Shown one piece after another: positions 39,501 through 57,977 of a DNA stretch of 64,000 bases. Position 1 is the first letter of the stretch; each line of letters starts with the position of its first letter. The translations under genes and the position numbers were made by a program. The notes under the pieces were generated by a model. That model ran no database searches. It was not told where the DNA came from and worked only from the letters and a program-made list of their open reading frames with translations. Source of the DNA: Buteo buteo (taxonomy: Eukaryota > Chordata > Aves > Accipitriformes > Accipitridae). Location of the stretch: positions 7,939,826 through 8,003,825 of the forward strand of contig NC_134191.1 of assembly GCF_964188355.1 (NCBI RefSeq). The letters run 5' to 3'.

Positions 39501-40827
39501 ATTAAACACATAATGTAATTATGTACTGAAAAACTGAAAAAAAAAAAAAAAGGCTTTCAGATTATACATAGCCTATGGATATAGGTGAAGAATGTAATCA
39601 AATGTACATGTGTATTTTAGAGAAGAATTTTGTGCCGCTGCCACAGCTGCAGCTATATGCATGCACCCCCACGTGGGTTTATACAAAGCTATATGGGAGA
39701 GCATCCTTTATATTTTGTCATGTCAGAGAGTATAGGGAGAATTTTTAAGTTCACCCTTGGAATTTGTAGGTGGCGAATGAAAATTAACAATTCTTGAAAG
39801 GGAAAATTTGGAGAGTTTTATGTAAAACTGTTGTCTATCACAGATCGTTGTATAAAAAGTAAAAGATGCCCCTTGCAATAGGCCCGAATTCCTATAATGC
39901 CCAGTGCTGCGGGAACTCATTTGAGACCTGAGGTTCCTGTGGAGCTGTTTCAGGGCAAGTCAAGCTCTGCTGTGGTGTTTGAGGTGAAGTGAGACAGGAG
40001 CAGTGAAATACCTCCAAGGTTCTGGCATCAATGAACCTGCACTTATTCTGTATTTCTTTCATGGTCACTTAAAATGACAATGAAGCATCCCCAGCCCTTT
40101 GCACTGTTTGCATCACATCTGGTGATGGCTGCCAAGAGCTGTGCGTTTGTATAACTATGGGTGCTTCTTTGTCCCTTCAAGTTTTGCTTTAAGGTCTGGT
40201 TGTTCACTTCTACCCAAGTTGACCCAACTGCTGAGTTTCCTCTTTGAAGAAAGCAGTGCTACGTGGTACCTTTCCTTTTCTCTCCTTTGACAAAGTTTTC
40301 TTTTAGAGAGAGAATACTTTTTGCTTTTTAAATGCAACATCCACCCTAAAAGAACCTGTGTATTAAAGCAGGCCATCGAGCCTTTCATCACTTCTCTGGG
40401 TGATAGCAGTCATGAATTTTTTATTTTCTGCAGGGCTCACTCCAGATCTGCCACAGCATTGTGTGGGTGCACACATGTAAAAAGGCTACTAATTGAAATT
40501 CAGATGTAACTAGATGAAGTTTTGCTATTCACCATGACTGCTTTTTGTTTTAGCCCTTGTACGCTCAGTGCACCTAAACAATGCAACCATTGCTTCTCCT
40601 TTTAGATTCAACAAGAATAACTTAAAAGGCAAGAAATATTTCCGTGTCTGCTCGAGAAATGAAATATGCTCCCCCACCCCCAAATGGGAATGGCGTGTGT
40701 TAGTTTGTTTATTTAATTACTTGTGGGGAGAGAGAGATTTCGGTAGAACTGAAAATAAAATAAAATAGAAATCTTGCTGCTATAAACTCTTCCCTTTTGA
40801 AGATGCAAATGTGTTTCTATTGCCTAG

Positions 40828-41034
40828 GTAACTACTATGGAACGCCCAAGCCTCCCAGCCAGCCCCTCAGTGGGAAAGTGACTTCCACCGATGCTTTGCA
40901 AAACCTGCAGTCTGGCTCCAAGCAGTCGACTCCAAAGCGAACCAAGTCTTACAATGATATGCAAAATGCTGGCATAGTGCATACAGAGAATGAGGAAGAG
41001 GATGATGTACCTGAAATGAGCAGTAGCTTCACAG
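40828..41034 (+). CDS. MAGI1: MAGI1 exon: linker between GuK and WW1
   Basis: This 207-bp exon sits between a TGCCTAG acceptor and a GTAAAA donor, phase 1 to phase 1. The first two bases complete a Gly codon and lead into NYYGTPKPPSQP, the end of the GuK-like domain. A polar linker follows with SGSKQSTPKRTKSYNDMQNA, then an acidic run (ENEEEDDVPEM). This linker is what separates MAGI1 from its paralogues, because MAGI2 and MAGI3 have unrelated sequence here. The basic SKQSTPKRTKSY stretch contains Ser and Thr residues next to Lys/Arg that could be kinase or 14-3-3 sites; that is inference only. The last base is the first base of an Ala codon, or of Glu if the alternative next acceptor is used. 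Confidence 0.95.
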
Positions 41035-43980
41035 GTAAAACAAAAATATTGTGGTCCATCAGTTAGGATACATGGGGAAGGTTTCTGGAGGGGGATTTTT
41101 GGGTTTTCTTTGTTTTGTTTTTAATGGGTTTCCTGCAAAGCTGTCAATCGCAGACAGAACTGGCCAACAACACCTGAATGGCAGATGTCCAGGTGTGGAC
41201 AATCACATGCACAGTTGTGTCTTCTAAAAAGGCCTTGTGGGATTTTGCTGGATGACAAAAAAATGGGGAGAAGTTCAAATCCATTAGTTCCAGAGAGTTT
41301 AAGGAAGAGTTGAGCTGTGGTTGACAGTTATAAACAGTATGAAATGACTCAATCAGGATTACATTTGAAATTAATTGTTGCTCCTTCATAAATAGGTTGT
41401 TGTCCTCCCTTCCTTGCATCTAGAGATACCTGTGATGTACAAATACTAGGTCCTCTTCTCCAAGGTACCTTCCAGCAAATTGAGGGCTGCTTGCTGCAGG
41501 AATGAGGTCTGAAGCATGGATGTAAGCTCTTTATTTTGTGAAGGCCTCGTATCCTGCTGAACACAGATCTCAGTCCCACCGTGGCTACCATCGAGCATTG
41601 GCTGAAAGATCACTGTAAACTTTTGCAATCTAAAGTCAAATGCTGTGCAGACAGATTCAGAGCAAAATACTATTGGGGATCAGTTGAATTTCCACAGAAA
41701 TCAACTGGAAGTTTGTGAAGCTCGGTGGAGCAAGAACTCTTCCCCATGTCCGCAATCCTAGTATTTGTTAGCGCTTAGGGCATTACTTCCTCAGCTCAGT
41801 TTCAAGCACTGAATTAATCTTCCTAGCTCCCTTTCAGGTAGGCACTTAGCAAGCAGCATTATCCACACCTTCACGCCTTTCACGGCTGCTTGCTGCAGGC
41901 GTTCACCATCACCGGCACTAGGTCCTTTGTCCTCTGGTCGCTTCCTACCACCACGACAATTTTCCTTCCCAGCCTCTGGTGAGTCATAGGAGCCGTCATG
42001 CCAGTTCCTACCTGCCAAAGTCCTGGCTCTACCATCTGTATAGAGCTTTCAAAGGATTTAGGCTGACATTTAGTTTTGGTCCCCTCTGGGCCAAACCGTC
42101 AAATGGCTTTGAGGGTTGTGCTCTGTTCGGCTGCTACCTGTTACATATTTCCAACCCAAATCACTCCTGGCTGCCCTAATCCCTCCCAGGCTGGAGTTTC
42201 TGTCTCTGCTTACCAGCTCCTTTACAAAGTTTCGCGCTGAGGGTGGTTCCTCACACGTTGTGACATGGCAGCATCCTCACCCCTTGTCACAGGATCTGAT
42301 TTTGGGAAGAAGCTGGTGGGAGATGCTGTTTGACCTCCTTGCCGCCTGTCTCAGTTTGGTGCCCCTGAACTAACTCGAGCATCATTTCTCTTCCTTGTTT
42401 TCCTTCACAAGATGAAATACTGGAAGATGCAGCTCATTTGTCACAACGTTATCACACCCTGGCCCCTTGCCTCCATTAAATGGGCACAGAATCAAGAAAA
42501 GAGTTATTTCTCATACACCAAAGTGATTCGTTATGCTTATTTCGCATGTAAAGTGTGCTAGCCATATTAAAATGCTCCTGCTTCCTTAGAAGACCTCTTG
42601 GTGACTTGTGTTTTCCAGACTTTGGCATGTTTACACTCGCAGTCTTAAGCTGGCGATGATTCATTCATGCTTCTTTATCTTGTCATATTCTACCTAAAAA
42701 TATCGAATACCAGGAAGGCTAGAAAGCAGGCGGCTGAGGGTACTGGTATAGTCTACATCTTTTTTCTTCCCTCTTCTCCTAGTTTATTATTTTCAGTATC
42801 TTGTCATTTTGTAATGGCAGCACGCAGACTAGAAATAATGCAGGAGCTGTAGTTAAGGGCCCCTCCAAAAAACCAAGGCTGTGGGCTGTGAGTTGAGGAG
42901 GTCCGTGGTGGTTTCCAGTCTGGAGAGCGGAGGTGAGGTCTTGGCTGTGAAGCCCTTTCAGTCCCACTGCTTGGGGACTTTGCAGAGCATGACACTGATC
43001 TCTCTGTCTTTTACTGAGTGTGTTGCCTGCTGGCTGTACTGGAGACTGGTGGTCTCAGGAGATTTGGAAGTACTGCCATTGATTTATAACACCTGCAAGA
43101 ATCCAAACAGAGGAAATCCCTTTGGTAGACACAGAGATAATTTTAGAATTTGGCTGGTTTTGCCAAAACCTCTCTGTGAAGGAGTTGGGGACACAGACCT
43201 GGTTGTGGAGAGCATTTACTGTGATTAGGGGTGGAGGGAATGAGCAGCAGTGTTTCATGGATTCGTCTCCAAACTGCATAGATATAAGCATCAGAAATGT
43301 TTCCTTAGAGGGACAATGGCCAGATACATCATAAAATACTCCTGAGTGACTTTGACTGGAAAGATACAGTGATGAGCCATGGAATAAACCTCCTCAGACA
43401 GCTAGAACAGGCACCAGTGAGCAGCAACATGTGGACACATGGTGTAGTTCTGATGTTTAATTTTTAATTTAAAAAAACCCACTGCACTAAAGACGTTCAC
43501 CATTAGCTTGTTGACTTTGAGCTTCTGGCTACCTTCTGCACTTGTAAAAATCTCCCCTTTTGATCATTCTTCAAGCAGGAAATTTTAATTCTCCTAATCC
43601 CTATCCTACAATTGGCACTGCGGGAGTGAACCTGTAAGCCTGCTCAGAAGCCCATTGAACTCCTCTACATCAGTGAGCCGGGGCCTGAGACAGCTTGGAA
43701 GACTTTGGTACCTCAGCAGGGCCTATTAGAGCAAACACAGGAGCTGATCACAGCTTCTGATTTGCGCTGGCGAGGGTCTGGCTGGCAGAGTGTGTGTGGG
43801 CAAAGCAAGCTCGTCCCTGCTGGCAAAAAGACTGCAGAGTCTCTGCCCTCGGTTCATCTGTTGCTGTGCCTTGCAAATTAAAAAGCAAGGAGAGGAAAAC
43901 TGTAAGGATAAACCCGGAGAAGGAAATGGGAGGAGAAAAAGACTGATTTTCAATTTCATTTGTGCTTGTTTATTCTACAG
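41035..43980 (+). other. MAGI1: MAGI1 intron before the first WW1 exon
   Basis: The intron is 2.9 kb, with a GTAAAA donor and a TATTCTACAG acceptor followed directly by a second CAG. I see no additional exon, RNA gene or recognisable mobile element. The stretch at about 41.8-42.4 kb is somewhat richer in C and T than its surroundings but has no structure I can name. Confidence 0.85.
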
Positions 43981-44191
43981 CAGAGTCTGGTGACCAAGAC
44001 GAGCATAATACGCATATCCTAAGAGAGACAGCCCCACCGTCCGCGATTGATAACCACACCAACGTTCCCACCACGGAACCATCTCAGAACCTCCCTCAAT
44101 ACCTACCTCCTTCTGCCGAGGATAACCTAGGTCCTCTGCCGGAAAACTGGGAGATGGCCTACACCGAGAACGGAGAAGTCTATTTTATAGA
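43981..44191 (+). CDS. MAGI1: MAGI1 exon: spacer and first half of WW1
   Basis: This 211-bp exon begins with two bases that complete an Ala codon and ends after GA of an Asp codon (phase 2), with a GTAAAG donor. It encodes a Ser/Thr/Pro-rich spacer, PSQNLPQYLPPSAEDN, then LGPLPENWEMAYTENGEVYF and Ile. This is the N-terminal strand pair of a WW domain. The first signature Trp is at 44,148-44,150. The YLPPSAEDNLGPLPENWEMAY block is essentially the MAGI family WW1 sequence. The spacer diverges from the human sequence I remember more than the domain does, as expected for an orthologue from another class. The acceptor is a CAGCAG tandem, so isoforms with and without one Ala are possible. Confidence 0.95.
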
Positions 44192-51068
<6,877 letters not shown>

Positions 51069-51104
51069 AAGGGGTACACACGGAGGAACTGGACAGTGAA
51101 CTAG
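51069..51104 (+). CDS. MAGI1: MAGI1 microexon between the WW domains
   Basis: This is a 36-nt exon with a GTAAAT donor, phase 1 to phase 1. With the flanking bases it reads EGVHTEELDSEL, the acidic spacer between WW1 and WW2 known from MAGI1. Its length is divisible by three and both phases are equal, so it can be included or skipped without changing the frame. The acceptor used here is AAG at 51,066-51,068; the AG three bases earlier would add one Glu. It is too short to be found by ORF length. It is supported by exact fit of phase, by the donor, and by the match to MAGI1. Confidence 0.88.
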   Translation, partial: KGYTRRNWTVN

Positions 51105-54100
51105 GTAAATCATCCATCTCTCGTTTTGATGTTTGACTTCAACCACACTGTTTTAAGCCTTTAATTACTTACTTTCTCCTTTGTATCATTTTGCATCTTT
51201 CAGTTTTTTATTTCAACAAGCCTAATTTATCAGCGAAACTTCCCTAGCCCACAAAGCGTTAATCTTCCCCTTGCTTCAGATCTAGTGTTTTTCTTACTGA
51301 TTCAGAGTTTGAAGAAAGCTGGAGGGCCTTAATATTGCAAAGTTTGTTTGAGGTTGTTTCCTCCTGGACCCCACAGAAGTCAGGGGCTTTTCCACTGGCA
51401 TCACTGGCTCCACGAAAAAGCTTATAGATGCCAAAGTTGTAATCAAGTAGCTAATGATGCTTTTTCACTGGGGCCACAGACATTTCCCAAACAAGAGAAG
51501 CAAAGTGTGATTTAGAAAGTTTAAGTATTACATAGGATGCTTCTGCTGAGCTTGTGAATGAAACAGCTGAAAATTTTGCCTCAGTAGGTGATTTTATAAA
51601 CAGATGATTTTCAATGATGTGGTACACTTTTATTTGCTGCATCTTTTTGTGAAGAATGCTGTCTTGATATCTAATCTCAGCAGTACTTATTCTGTTTATA
51701 CTGATGGTGGAGGTAGTTGTTATTTCTGTTCAGCTATGCTCTAGTGCACTTGGAAAGCTGAAAGGCATAAGAGGTTGCATAGGATTTTATTTCCACTAGG
51801 TCTATTATTGCTTTTAAAAAAGACTGTATTTACAGTTTATAGTTCTGCATACTGGAGGCTTGTATTACCAGAGAATTAACCTCTGGTTTCTGTAATGACT
51901 TGCAAGCAAGTGTATTCTCCTTCCTGCTTCTGGGTGATTGATACGGCATCAGCAGCCAGCAGCTATTGAGTGGACTTTTAACACTACACCAGGAACTACT
52001 CTTCTGGATAATATGCTTGGAATAATGTTGGAGGCCTAGTTTCTTTTAGTGCAAGAATTTGAAAGAACTGACAATGTAAAAAAGAATGCGATCGCTTTAG
52101 TGGTACATTAGCAGTACACGCAGCTCATACAAATAATCAGCAGCTGACCAAGTAAGATCAGAAGCAGGTGGATGCACACCAACAACCTGCAAAGATTTCT
52201 CATGAAGGTCTTCACAAAGGGTGACTTAAAATAAGAGAGAGGTTCTTTCAGTCTCATACGAGAATCTAATGCAAGAGAAGAGCAGAAAAAATAGATGCAG
52301 GGAAACTCATTAATTGATAAGCCTGACCCCAGTTCTGCAAGCACTTACATACACAAGTGTTTTGCTGGAACATCATGAGATGTTCCCTTTGGTTTAATGC
52401 AGATAAGCTTTATTGAGCTCACAGCCCATCAATATACTTTGGGGATTTGTGAATGTTGCAGTGTAAAGAAAGATGTTTTCAAATGGTTCAGCTGGTTGCA
52501 GCAACGTTAGGGAGGGAGCGTGAAAACTTATGGCCTATTCATTAACCGTACTCGTGGTTAGTATAAACTGCTTGGTGCCAGATGTTTAGCTCCTTAGTTT
52601 ATCAACAGTTTCTGTTCTAAATATAAGAAAATTAAAACTTGAAGCATTTGCACAACTTGTTTTCCAAAGAGGTGGCTTGAATATGGAGGAATAGGTCACC
52701 TCTTTTTAACAGAAGGTTGTACAAAAGGACACAATAATTTAACCTTTAGAGTAGAATTTGACATACGCTTGTGCAGATCCTCCTGGCCTCACAGGGAGCA
52801 GTAAGAGCTGAGTATACTGAAGTCATCTCCAGCTCCTTTTTAGTGATGGATGGGTGCGACTAAAATAGCTGGCAGTTGGGGAAGTTTTTTTTTAAGAATC
52901 CATCCATCCCCTCTGTAGGGTAGGATACTAAACAAGAGCATCTCAGTAGGAATCCGTGTATTTACCTCAGGCTTAAAAGTGTAAAATTGGGTATTTGTCC
53001 ATTGAATTTACCTGCTGACAAATGCTCTGAGACTGCAGAGTGCTGCATGGATGTGCCAAAATAAAAACCATATGGCTCACTAAGGCTCCTAATGATGCAA
53101 AATGTTTTTGGAAATCTCATACTTGTGATAAAATCTAATGCTCTGGGTCATCTTCAGTTTGGCAGGAGAGGTAGAGAGGAGAGATGAATAATTTAAAGCC
53201 TCTAAGAAGCTAGACTGTGCAGCATGACTGTGGAGAATATTGCCTTTTGCTTTAGAGAACTTTCAGAGGCTTTTAGAAGTCAGAAAGCGCATCTACGTAA
53301 TCAACAAGAAATGTGTTGAGAGCTGCAGTTTTGTGTATTGTTATTTCCAAAAACATAGAGAAGCGTTCCTTAAATGGAAAGCTGCAGAGATAGAAAACTG
53401 GAAAGATTTTGGCACAATACCATTTTGGGGGTTAGGAAAGTGCTGGTTTTCTGACCCTCTGTGAAAATTCTTTAAAAGAAAAGAAAAAAGAAATTAATAG
53501 CAAAACCTTTTGTGCACAGGAGAAAAGCAAAAAAACCCTTTTGTTTAAACTTTAAAAATAGAAAACACTTAATAGTCCAAAATAGACAAAAGATATTTGG
53601 CAGGAAAACTTGTGGAAAAATCATTTTAAGGCATTTGTGCATTACTTCTCCTCTCCCTCATTCACTTTTTATTTTTCTTCCACCCCAGCTTGGTCTCCTT
53701 GCCATTCTGCTCTCACCATAGTGCAATGAGTTAATGGCTGCCACAACTTGTGATTTCCCTGGTTGCATCCTAGGTCTTAATTTAATTGCACTGAAACTTT
53801 TTAAGCCAGTCCCACAGCGTTTTTGCTATACGGGACTCCTTTGCAAACCTGAGAGTTCCCTTTGCGAAAAGACTTTCAAGATTGGCCTTTAGCTTTCTAA
53901 CTTTTTCTCAGGTACACTTGCACACTGTAAAGGAATATCTGTTTCTGAAGCATTCATTTCAGATCGATCTGCTGATAAAATTGTGGAGTATTTTCATGCC
54001 CAAAAGTTAGCACTGGCTTGCATTTAATTGCTTATGTCTCAAGGAATCCAAAGATGTTAAACCCAATAAGGATAAAATAATAAGAATGGAAAACCTACCT

Positions 54101-55578
54101 TATATCTGCAAATAAGGGACGTGTGGAGCAAAAACCATGAAAATTGATTTAATCTGATCTCCAGCCAATTCTGAACACAAACATAAACTTTGAGTAATTA
54201 GTCCATGTGTGTTTGTATAGATTCTGTTCATCTCCAGTCTGGAGATATTTCTATCCTTATGGCGACATAGTTGAAGTCTATAAATGCAGAACTAGATAGT
54301 TACATTTGTTCTAATTAATGGGCCATTGTTGATTGTATTGGCTCAGCAATTGATGCCATTAATGAAAATAAATCTTTGCATTTGATAATAAGCAGATTAT
54401 TTACTATCAGTCTTGTCAATTTAGTGATAAATTTTCAGAAATTGTTTTGCATGGGGTATTTAAGCTTGTGTTATCTGACAATGGCTTTTTTTTTTTTTTT
54501 TTTAATTCAAATGAATGTGCAGAGTCTGTGGGACCACACTTGCACAGTCCATAGCATGGTAGAGCCTTTTTTCGAGCTGATTCACAGTATTACACAAACG
54601 CACCACTCTGTATTGTTAATAGGATGATTACTTCAGTACCCACAGCCAACGGGAACATTGTTTAAATGAGTGGGACAAGGATCAGGCCCTTAAGTAATAC
54701 ATACAGTTTTAATAACCCTCAGTTGGATGCTGAAGTGATTTTATTACATTCACTAATTATAGTTAAAGTACTATGTGCAGTCTAGAAAATGAACAGGAAC
54801 AAAAGCGGATACGTTTCCAAATGTTAATTTCATCTTCAGAACTGTTTTTTGTTAATTATGCTAATTAAAAAAGGAAATCTCTGTTACATGTGATTATGGC
54901 AATATGTGTTTTTACATTAAGTGCTACACAGCAAAATACATCCGTGTGTGCCAGCCCCACTTGGGTGGATTCCATGTGCCGGGCGTTTACATTAAATTCA
55001 CTTTGTCCTGTTTCAAGATGCGCTTTTGTGTTGGGCTCACTGCTGAGTGATGCAGTGTAAATCCCTAAGAAAGGAGTCAAAAAAACCTTTTTTTTTTTCA
55101 GCAGTGGTGAGCATAAATGGCTCCGCCCTGGTACAGGAGACAAAAGTGGTCTCTCTGTTAGTGTGCTACAATTACTTGCCATAATCTTGCCTGTCTTCAG
55201 CGGTTGGCATTAAAATACCTCTGGCCTGTTGCCTGCATCGACTTCCACTGCAGTGCTCCATCCAGGGCACCTCTGCCCATGATGGTGAAACCAAGGGGGT
55301 ACTTGAGGCACTCTCAGAAAGGAAATTTATTGATCACTTGTTCATTTAATGGAAAAAAACAAAAATCGACTGGCATGGGCACCTTCCTACTGATTTGCTA
55401 AGCTAGCACTGGTAGGACAGGCTGTGCTACGCCAGCCTTTAAAAGGAGGCTGTGATCATTCTGAAAAGCATCTGAAGTGAAGTCTGAGCTACTGATGAGT
55501 TTTGCATGCAGAGCAGGAGCAGCTACCTGTCAGAAGAATCTGCATTGGAGGCTTCAGTAATGTTTTTTCTATTTCCAG
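51105..55578 (+). other. MAGI1: MAGI1 intron before the first WW2 exon
   Basis: This is a 4.5-kb intron, from a GTAAAT donor to a TATTTCCAG acceptor. It contains an 18-base T run at 54,486-54,503 and a shorter T run at about 55,089-55,099. I see no extra exon, RNA gene or recognisable mobile element. Confidence 0.85.
54486..54503. repeat. T18 homopolymer
   Basis: Eighteen consecutive T, then AATTC. No retroposon body is recognisable on the complementary strand. Confidence 0.85.
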
Positions 55579-55636
55579 AGTTGCCTGCTGGTTGGGAGAA
55601 AATTGAGGATCCTGTATATGGTGTCTACTATGTAGA
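55579..55636 (+). CDS. MAGI1: MAGI1 exon: first half of WW2
   Basis: This 58-bp exon lies between a TTTCCAG acceptor and a perfect GTAAGT donor. It reads E-LPAGWEKIEDPVYGVYYV, then GA of an Asp codon. It forms the first two strands of the second WW domain, with the signature Trp at 55,593-55,595. It ends at exactly the same codon position and phase as the corresponding WW1 exon. The short length and strong donor are typical of the family. LPAGWEKIEDPVYG is essentially the mammalian MAGI1 sequence; MAGI2 has LPYGWEKIDDP from memory. Confidence 0.95.
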
Positions 55637-57888
55637 GTAAGTGCTGCTCTCCGGTTCTGGTGGGGCTGTCGCGTGGAGGAAGGCTTTCCTCGGCAGCGGT
55701 CTGTATGCTTTGTTGGTAGTATCTCATACGGAGGAGGAGGAGACCCTGGCCCCTTAATGGCTGGGTGATGCTATATTTGCTGGGAAACGGCAGCCCTGCC
55801 TTGCCATTCTCCATCCTCTGGTGGGCTCTGGCTGCAGCACCCTGGGGTGGGCTCAGGGAAGACAGGAGCACCCCGGGGTTGGGGTGTGCAGGAGTCCCGG
55901 CACCTCACAAAATACCTCCATCCAGAGAACATTGACAAGTGTGCAATTAACTGAGCTTGATCCCCTTCGTATAGTGCTATGATCAACATGCGAGTGTGCA
56001 AAGCAGACCACCAATTCAGTTACGAGTCAGAAGACACTCAAAAGGAGGAATGGATGAACCTGTGTGACCAAACAGCCACGGCAGAGGTTCTTGCATCAGG
56101 CTGTGTTGTTGTGAATAGAATTACAGGTTTAATGGGACTCTCTCTGGAATTGGAACAGCTTCTTCTTTATCTAGATGTCAGATCACTCCCTAGGGAAACC
56201 AGAGATCTGAGTTTTGTTTCATCACTGACCCCATAAAATGAATTTTTAATTATGTGTATACTCCTGTCTAGTAGGATGGCTTATGATAGCCCTCAGAATA
56301 GACATGGAATACAGTTTCTGTCTGCTTTGGCTTATTTCTGACCCTACCATCTGTGCCTAGGGAAACAAGGTTAGCAAACTGTGTAATTAAGGCTTGACAT
56401 TTATTTACCAAAGACATCAAGAATATTTTTTGGCTATTAAATGTCATGCCAAGAGTTCTTTACAGCATTTTTTCCTGTCACTTTATATATACGTGCCTGT
56501 TAGTTTTATAGCACTCCTGAGTGATGAAATTAAATAGAAAAGTAACAGCAATGAGACATAAGTTTATTTTATTTGCTATCTAGAAGCTAGCAAGATGGTT
56601 ATAATTTGAGCATTTGTCTCTGTCCCTTCCAGTTCAGGCACTCTATAATTGCATAATAGTTTTTATTGAGAAACAACATATCATGAAAAAGTTTATATCA
56701 TTTTTAAAGTAGTTATTTGTTCTTAACTTTCTGAAGATCTCTTGAAATGGGAAATCAGTTAAATATTTTTCCAGTGATTTAATATCGATCTTTAGCAGAA
56801 AAAATTCTTAACATAACTATCTAGAGTGCTGATATCGTGATTACTTGAAAAAGTGGTTGGTTGTTCATTTGTTTTGTTTTTGTTTGTTTGTTTTTTTAAT
56901 AAAGACACGTGGGGCAAGAGACAATAAAATAGTAAGTTCATAATGGTAAACATTGCTTTGGATACAATGATGGGCTTTAAGCTAATACAATTTCCTAAGG
57001 TCTACCTGCTCCTCTGCTGTAGCAAAATCACTACTGAAAAATTGCTCTTGAACAGTTGATGAGCAGCTCATCTGATCTGCAGCGAGTGCCCAGACCTGCC
57101 ACCAGCGCCCTGGCATCTGTGGCTGGTGTTCGTTGTTTGGTTCATAAAATGGTTAATCCTCCGTGGAGCGCATTGCTTGTCTGCCATGTTTGGGGCTGGG
57201 CTGCTTTTTTTTCCTTTTCCTGAGATTGGTGAGAGGTATTGGCTCGAAACATCTCATATGGGTCAAAAGCTGCCTAATGGCCCTCCAAGGAGGACAGCTC
57301 AAGTTTCACCAAATGCCAGTTTCCACTGGGAGTATTTGCTGGTGGCTGATTCTGAATATATTTTGGTCCATTTAGAGCCCAGCTTTTCAACTCATAGCCT
57401 GCGTCCCTGCAGATATTTGTAAGACACCCTGTTAATAGTGTGCATTGTTCAGATAGCTGATAGATGTTACCAGTTGTTGGGTTTTGGGTTTGTGGGTTTG
57501 GTTTTTTTTTTTTTTTAATTTCAGTGAGCCAGGGAGTGACTGCACCTCTGGAAATCTGATTAAAGCAGGGATAATATAGGCCTGTCTTTTAAAAAGCAAT
57601 GAGACAGAGCGCCTTTTCTGTTTTAATCTCATTTTTCGCAGATAGATCACTACTTTAATGTATTTGAAGGAATTAGCCATTCCTACTCAAGACATCATAT
57701 CAATACTGGAATCCGCTTGTTTTCCTAAATATGCTTTTTGGCACGACTAGGTGAGCCTTGCTCCACATACACCGCTGTTGGGTTTGTTTGGTACTGTACT
57801 CCTTTCCTCAGAGGAGTTTCATGCCTGGCCGTCATTCCTGCTTTTCACACAAAGGGTTTCCTAATTTATTGCTCTGTTTCATCTCCAG
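55637..57888 (+). other. MAGI1: MAGI1 intron splitting WW2
   Basis: This phase-2 intron is 2.25 kb, from a GTAAGT donor to a CATCTCCAG acceptor. A GC-rich stretch with CCCCGGGG-like words lies at about 55,640-55,930 just inside the donor. T-rich tracts lie at about 56,870-56,900 and 57,501-57,518. No additional exon is seen. Confidence 0.85.
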
Positions 57889-57977
57889 CCACATCAACCG
57901 GAAGACCCAGTATGAAAACCCAGTTCTTGAAGCAAAGAGGAAGAAACAGCTTGAGCAGCAGCAACAGCCACCAGAAG
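57889..57977 (+). CDS. MAGI1: MAGI1 exon: second half of WW2 and short Gln tract
   Basis: This 89-bp exon completes the Asp codon and reads HINRKTQYENPVLEAKRKKQ, then LEQQQQPPE. It is the third strand of WW2 plus the basic helix and Gln tract that follow. The second signature position is Tyr (57,911-57,913) rather than Trp, which is normal for MAGI WW2. The tract has only four consecutive Gln, while human MAGI1 has a long polyglutamine run here (known, not measured in this window). The donor is GTTGGC, weaker than the GTAAGT type at neighbouring exons, but phase 1 and the next exon fit exactly. Reading through the donor would add about 35 residues and reach a stop at 58,082-58,084. Confidence 0.92.

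Larger units (their letters stand above)
28762..40827 (+). other. MAGI1: MAGI1 intron between GuK exon and linker exon
   Basis: This 12-kb intron has a GTATGG donor and a TGCCTAG acceptor. I see no exon in it. It holds a 12-base C run at 29,489-29,500, a near-palindrome at 30,525-30,550, AT-rich dinucleotide tracts near 34,362-34,385 and an A run at about 39,540-39,552. No intact mobile element is recognisable. The ORF at 37,497-38,006 (minus strand) has no recognisable motif and is probably chance. Confidence 0.85.
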
